Of a DNA stretch of 64,000 nucleotides, positions 62,401 to 64,000 are shown in pieces. The notes beneath the pieces are model-generated. The model saw nothing but the letters and a program-made list of their open reading frames with translations. It was not told the DNA's origin and did not search any database. The stretch covers positions 1,099,501-1,163,500 of the forward strand of contig NC_017956.1 of assembly GCF_000264455.2 (NCBI RefSeq). Reading direction: 5' to 3'. Numbering within the stretch: the first letter of the stretch is position 1; every line of letters starts with the position of its first letter. The translations under genes and the position numbers were made by a program. This stretch comes from Tistrella mobilis KA081020-065. Lineage in GTDB: Bacteria > Pseudomonadota > Alphaproteobacteria > Tistrellales > Tistrellaceae.

Positions 62401-62616
62401 TCAGGCGAAAACCTTGCTTTCGATGATCTCGACGTCTTCGAGATCGAAGTCTTCAAGGCCATCGGCTTCGAGAGCGTCGGCCTCGACGGTCTTGGCACCG
62501 TCGGTGGCCGTGTCCGTTGCCGCGGTATCGGTTGCCGCCGTGCTGTCGGTGGTGCCTTCGGCCTCGGTGGCGACAGGCTCCAACTCGTCGGTGGCGGTGG
62601 CGTCCCTCTCGGTCAT
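62401..62616 (-). CDS. Small acidic precursor / scaffold-like peptide
   Basis: A 71-residue peptide from ATG 62616, preceded by GAGGAGGAGAC eight bases upstream, the strongest ribosome binding site in the cluster. The first two thirds are Glu/Asp/Thr/Ala-rich with TAATDTAATDTATD repeats. The end is LEDFDLEDVEIIESKVFA: FDLE resembles the FNLD leader box read by LanB-type enzymes, and the terminal SKVFA has, as I recall, parallels in scaffold peptides of PEARL systems. There is no cysteine and only one Ser near the end, so it is not a lanthipeptide core. It may be a reusable scaffold. Its stop is 211 bases before the radical SAM gene's first ATG. Confidence 0.72.
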   Translation of the reverse strand: MTERDATATDELEPVATEAEGTTDSTAATDTAATDTATDGAKTVEADALEADGLEDFDLEDVEIIESKVFA

Positions 62617-62924
62617 TTTTGTCTCCTCCTCGTGTTCCGGTGAAACCTGTCGTCGCAGGTGGGCGGCCTCGTCGTCGCGGGCCGCTCTGTTCTGGAGTGC
62701 GTAATCCTTGAATTCTGGCGCCGAAGGCCCCGATACGTCAACCTTTCTAACCATTGAGCATCATGAAACTCCCCGAATGGTGGAGCAATCTGCGCGCCTT
62801 TGGATGGATATCCGATCTCATTTGCTCCACTTGGGATCTGTCATGAAACGGTTACCGGCGGTGGCTAGGGTGCCGGCCGTTCCGGGGGCGCTGCTGCCTC
62901 CGGCCTCGTTTCAGGAGCAGACCG
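62617..62924. promoter_or_regulatory. Divergent control region before the peptide operon
   Basis: This 308-base gap holds a perfect 9-bp inverted pair, GTGGAGCAA (62780-62788) and TTGCTCCAC (62822-62830), 33 bases apart, and a direct TCATGAAAC at 62761 and 62842. For the minus strand TTGACG (62741-62736) with CAGAAT 18 bases downstream could be the precursor-gene promoter. I saw no extra gene; a + strand frame over 62708-62995 is not convincing. Confidence 0.45.
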
Positions 62925-63212
62925 ATGGTCGAGCAGGAGATCTTCATCGACGGTTTCGGCACCATCCGCCTCGCCGGCGGTGTGGTCCGTATTGAACTGG
63001 CCCGTGCGGTGTTCGATGACGCCGACGCCGACGGCCGGCCGAAACTGGCGCCAAAGGGCATGCTGATCATGCCGGTGGAAGCGTTCCTGCGGGCGGAACG
63101 CCAGTTCGCCGGCGTCGCCCAGCGCCTGGTGCAGGCGGGTATCGCCGCCGGTGATCGCAAGCTGGCCGAGACGGCTGCTGCTGCTGCGGCCCCCGGCACC
63201 GCGCAGGGATGA
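62925..63212 (+). CDS. Hypothetical protein
   Basis: A 95-residue protein from ATG 62925 with AGGAG seven bases upstream. The N-terminal half forms probable beta strands (IFIDGFGTIRLAGGVVRIEL) and the centre has LAPKGMLIMPVEAFLRA, a pattern I associate with small conserved alphaproteobacterial proteins of unknown role, without naming a family. The C terminus is Ala-rich. It is divergent from the precursor-peptide gene and could share its control region. Confidence 0.7.
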   Translation: MVEQEIFIDGFGTIRLAGGVVRIELARAVFDDADADGRPKLAPKGMLIMPVEAFLRAERQFAGVAQRLVQAGIAAGDRKLAETAAAAAAPGTAQG

Positions 63213-63421
63213 AACCCGCTGCATGATGTTCGCCGGCGGGCACGGATTTAACGGTCCTGTCCCGAAGCTGCAACTTTCCTTGGGCATCTTCCACACCTGG
63301 GCGTCGCGCAGGGCTTCAGGCGAAGGCATGTGCGACGTCGCACCCGTCCAGAATTTCCCGACAGAAACGGACCCGGTGACGGCGATCCCCCGCACCGGTC
63401 CGCAAGCCGGAGATACGGTTC

Positions 63422-64000
63422 ATGCAGCTCCAGATCCTGCACGCCTCTGACCTTGAGGGTGGCGTCGATGCCATCGGTCGTGCCGCGAATTTTGCGGCGC
63501 TGGTCGATGCCTTCGAAGACGACTACGCCTATTCGATCACCCTGTCCGCCGGCGACAACTATCTGTCGGGCCCGTTCTTCAACGCGGCCGCCGACCCGTC
63601 CTTCGGCGCAAGCGGCGTGCTGGATCAGGTCTATAACGAGCTTTACGACCTGGCGGATGGCGAGGGCTATGCCGGTCTCGGCGCCGGTGCCGGCCGGGTC
63701 GACATCTCGATCATGAACGTGATCGGCTTCGATGCCTCGGCGCTCGGCAACCACGAATTCGACCTCGGCACCAGCACCATCGGCGGCCTGCTGGCTCCGA
63801 ATTTCGGTGCGGCGGACGGCGTCGCCGATGACGGCTGGGTCGGTACCCAGTTCCCCTATCTCTCGGCCAATCTGGACTTCTCGGGAGATTCGAGCCTCCG
63901 CGGTCTCTATACCGACGAGCTGCTGACCTCGGACGCCTTCGCGACCGGGCCGGAGCAGTCGGCGAGCTCGACCACCGCGCCGAAGATCGCGCCTGCGACC
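63422..64000 (+). CDS. Calcineurin-like phosphatase / 5'-nucleotidase, N-terminal part
   Basis: The open frame runs from ATG 63422 (GGAG about ten bases upstream) to the window edge; 193 residues are visible. Metal-site motifs of the UshA/5'-nucleotidase family are present: LHASDLEGG, LSAGDNYLSGP and ALGNHEFDLGT. No signal peptide is visible at the start, unlike UshA; large secreted members with C-terminal repeats exist and would lie mostly beyond the window. Likely substrates are nucleotides or phosphate esters. Confidence 0.85.
   Translation, partial: MQLQILHASDLEGGVDAIGRAANFAALVDAFEDDYAYSITLSAGDNYLSGPFFNAAADPSFGASGVLDQVYNELYDLADGEGYAGLGAGAGRVDISIMNVIGFDASALGNHEFDLGTSTIGGLLAPNFGAADGVADDGWVGTQFPYLSANLDFSGDSSLRGLYTDELLTSDAFATGPEQSASSTTAPKIAPAT

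Noticed and set aside
62708-62995. A 95-residue + strand frame in the cluster's upstream region
   Set aside because: Its end overlaps the better supported gene at 62925 in another frame and its translation is not protein-like.

Overview
The window is GC-rich, almost fully coding DNA from an alphaproteobacterium. The first 8 kb keeps a gene order I associate with Rhodospirillales-like genomes (Tistrella and relatives): dcd, murA, hisG, hisD, a UPF0262 gene, a small tyrosine phosphatase, infA, maf, an RNase E/G gene, yacG and tRNA-Phe. The genus is inferred from style and order only. I see no insertion sequences, prophage genes or CRISPR arrays.

Layout. 1-8117: housekeeping genes, mostly one tightly spaced + strand series, ending in tRNA-Phe with a clear promoter. 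8.3-12.1 kb: a SHOCT-like lipoprotein, a CheZ-type phosphatase, a methionyl-tRNA synthetase look-alike without catalytic motifs, tRNA-Asp, and a winged-helix/Rmf-like fusion. 12.1-16.1 kb: sulfur and methionine genes on the minus strand: metQ behind a SAM-II riboswitch and terminator, metY, and a LeuA-family synthase whose 3' end is frameshifted. 16.3-23.3 kb: a LysR regulator and a complete soluble NAD-dependent formate dehydrogenase operon (fdsG-B-A, fdhD/fdsC, fdsD). 23.3-35.6 kb: two divergent operons for uptake and oxidation of an amine, amino acid or small peptide. 35.6-42.5 kb: MFS and YrdC-like genes, small unknowns, a cupin, a TetR regulator and a FecI/FecR iron-signalling pair. 42.5-44.7 kb: a divergent aldo/keto reductase and LysR pair sits between fecIR and its likely TonB receptor (44.8-47.3 kb), which is followed by a PepSY membrane protein. 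48.5-53 kb: flavin reductase, DUF2147 protein, histidine phosphatase, MFS transporter and two unknowns.

The most interesting locus is 53.0-62.6 kb, minus strand. In transcription order it encodes a 71-residue acidic precursor-like peptide with a strong ribosome binding site, a B12-binding radical SAM enzyme, a LysE-type exporter, a DUF692/MNIO oxidase, its likely partner, a LanB-like protein with only the N-terminal (glutamylation/aminoacyl-transfer type) domain, an M50 membrane metalloprotease, and a SAM methyltransferase. The last five genes are joined by 4-base stop/start overlaps. The gene set matches the logic of pearlin pathways such as 3-thiaglutamate: a PEARL enzyme adds an amino acid to the C terminus of a scaffold peptide, tailoring enzymes modify it, a protease releases it, and the scaffold is reused. 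Here a radical SAM enzyme and an amino-acid exporter are added. The product and the appended residue cannot be read from sequence.

The right edge holds a small conserved-looking unknown gene and the 5' part of a calcineurin-like phosphatase/5'-nucleotidase gene that runs out of the window.
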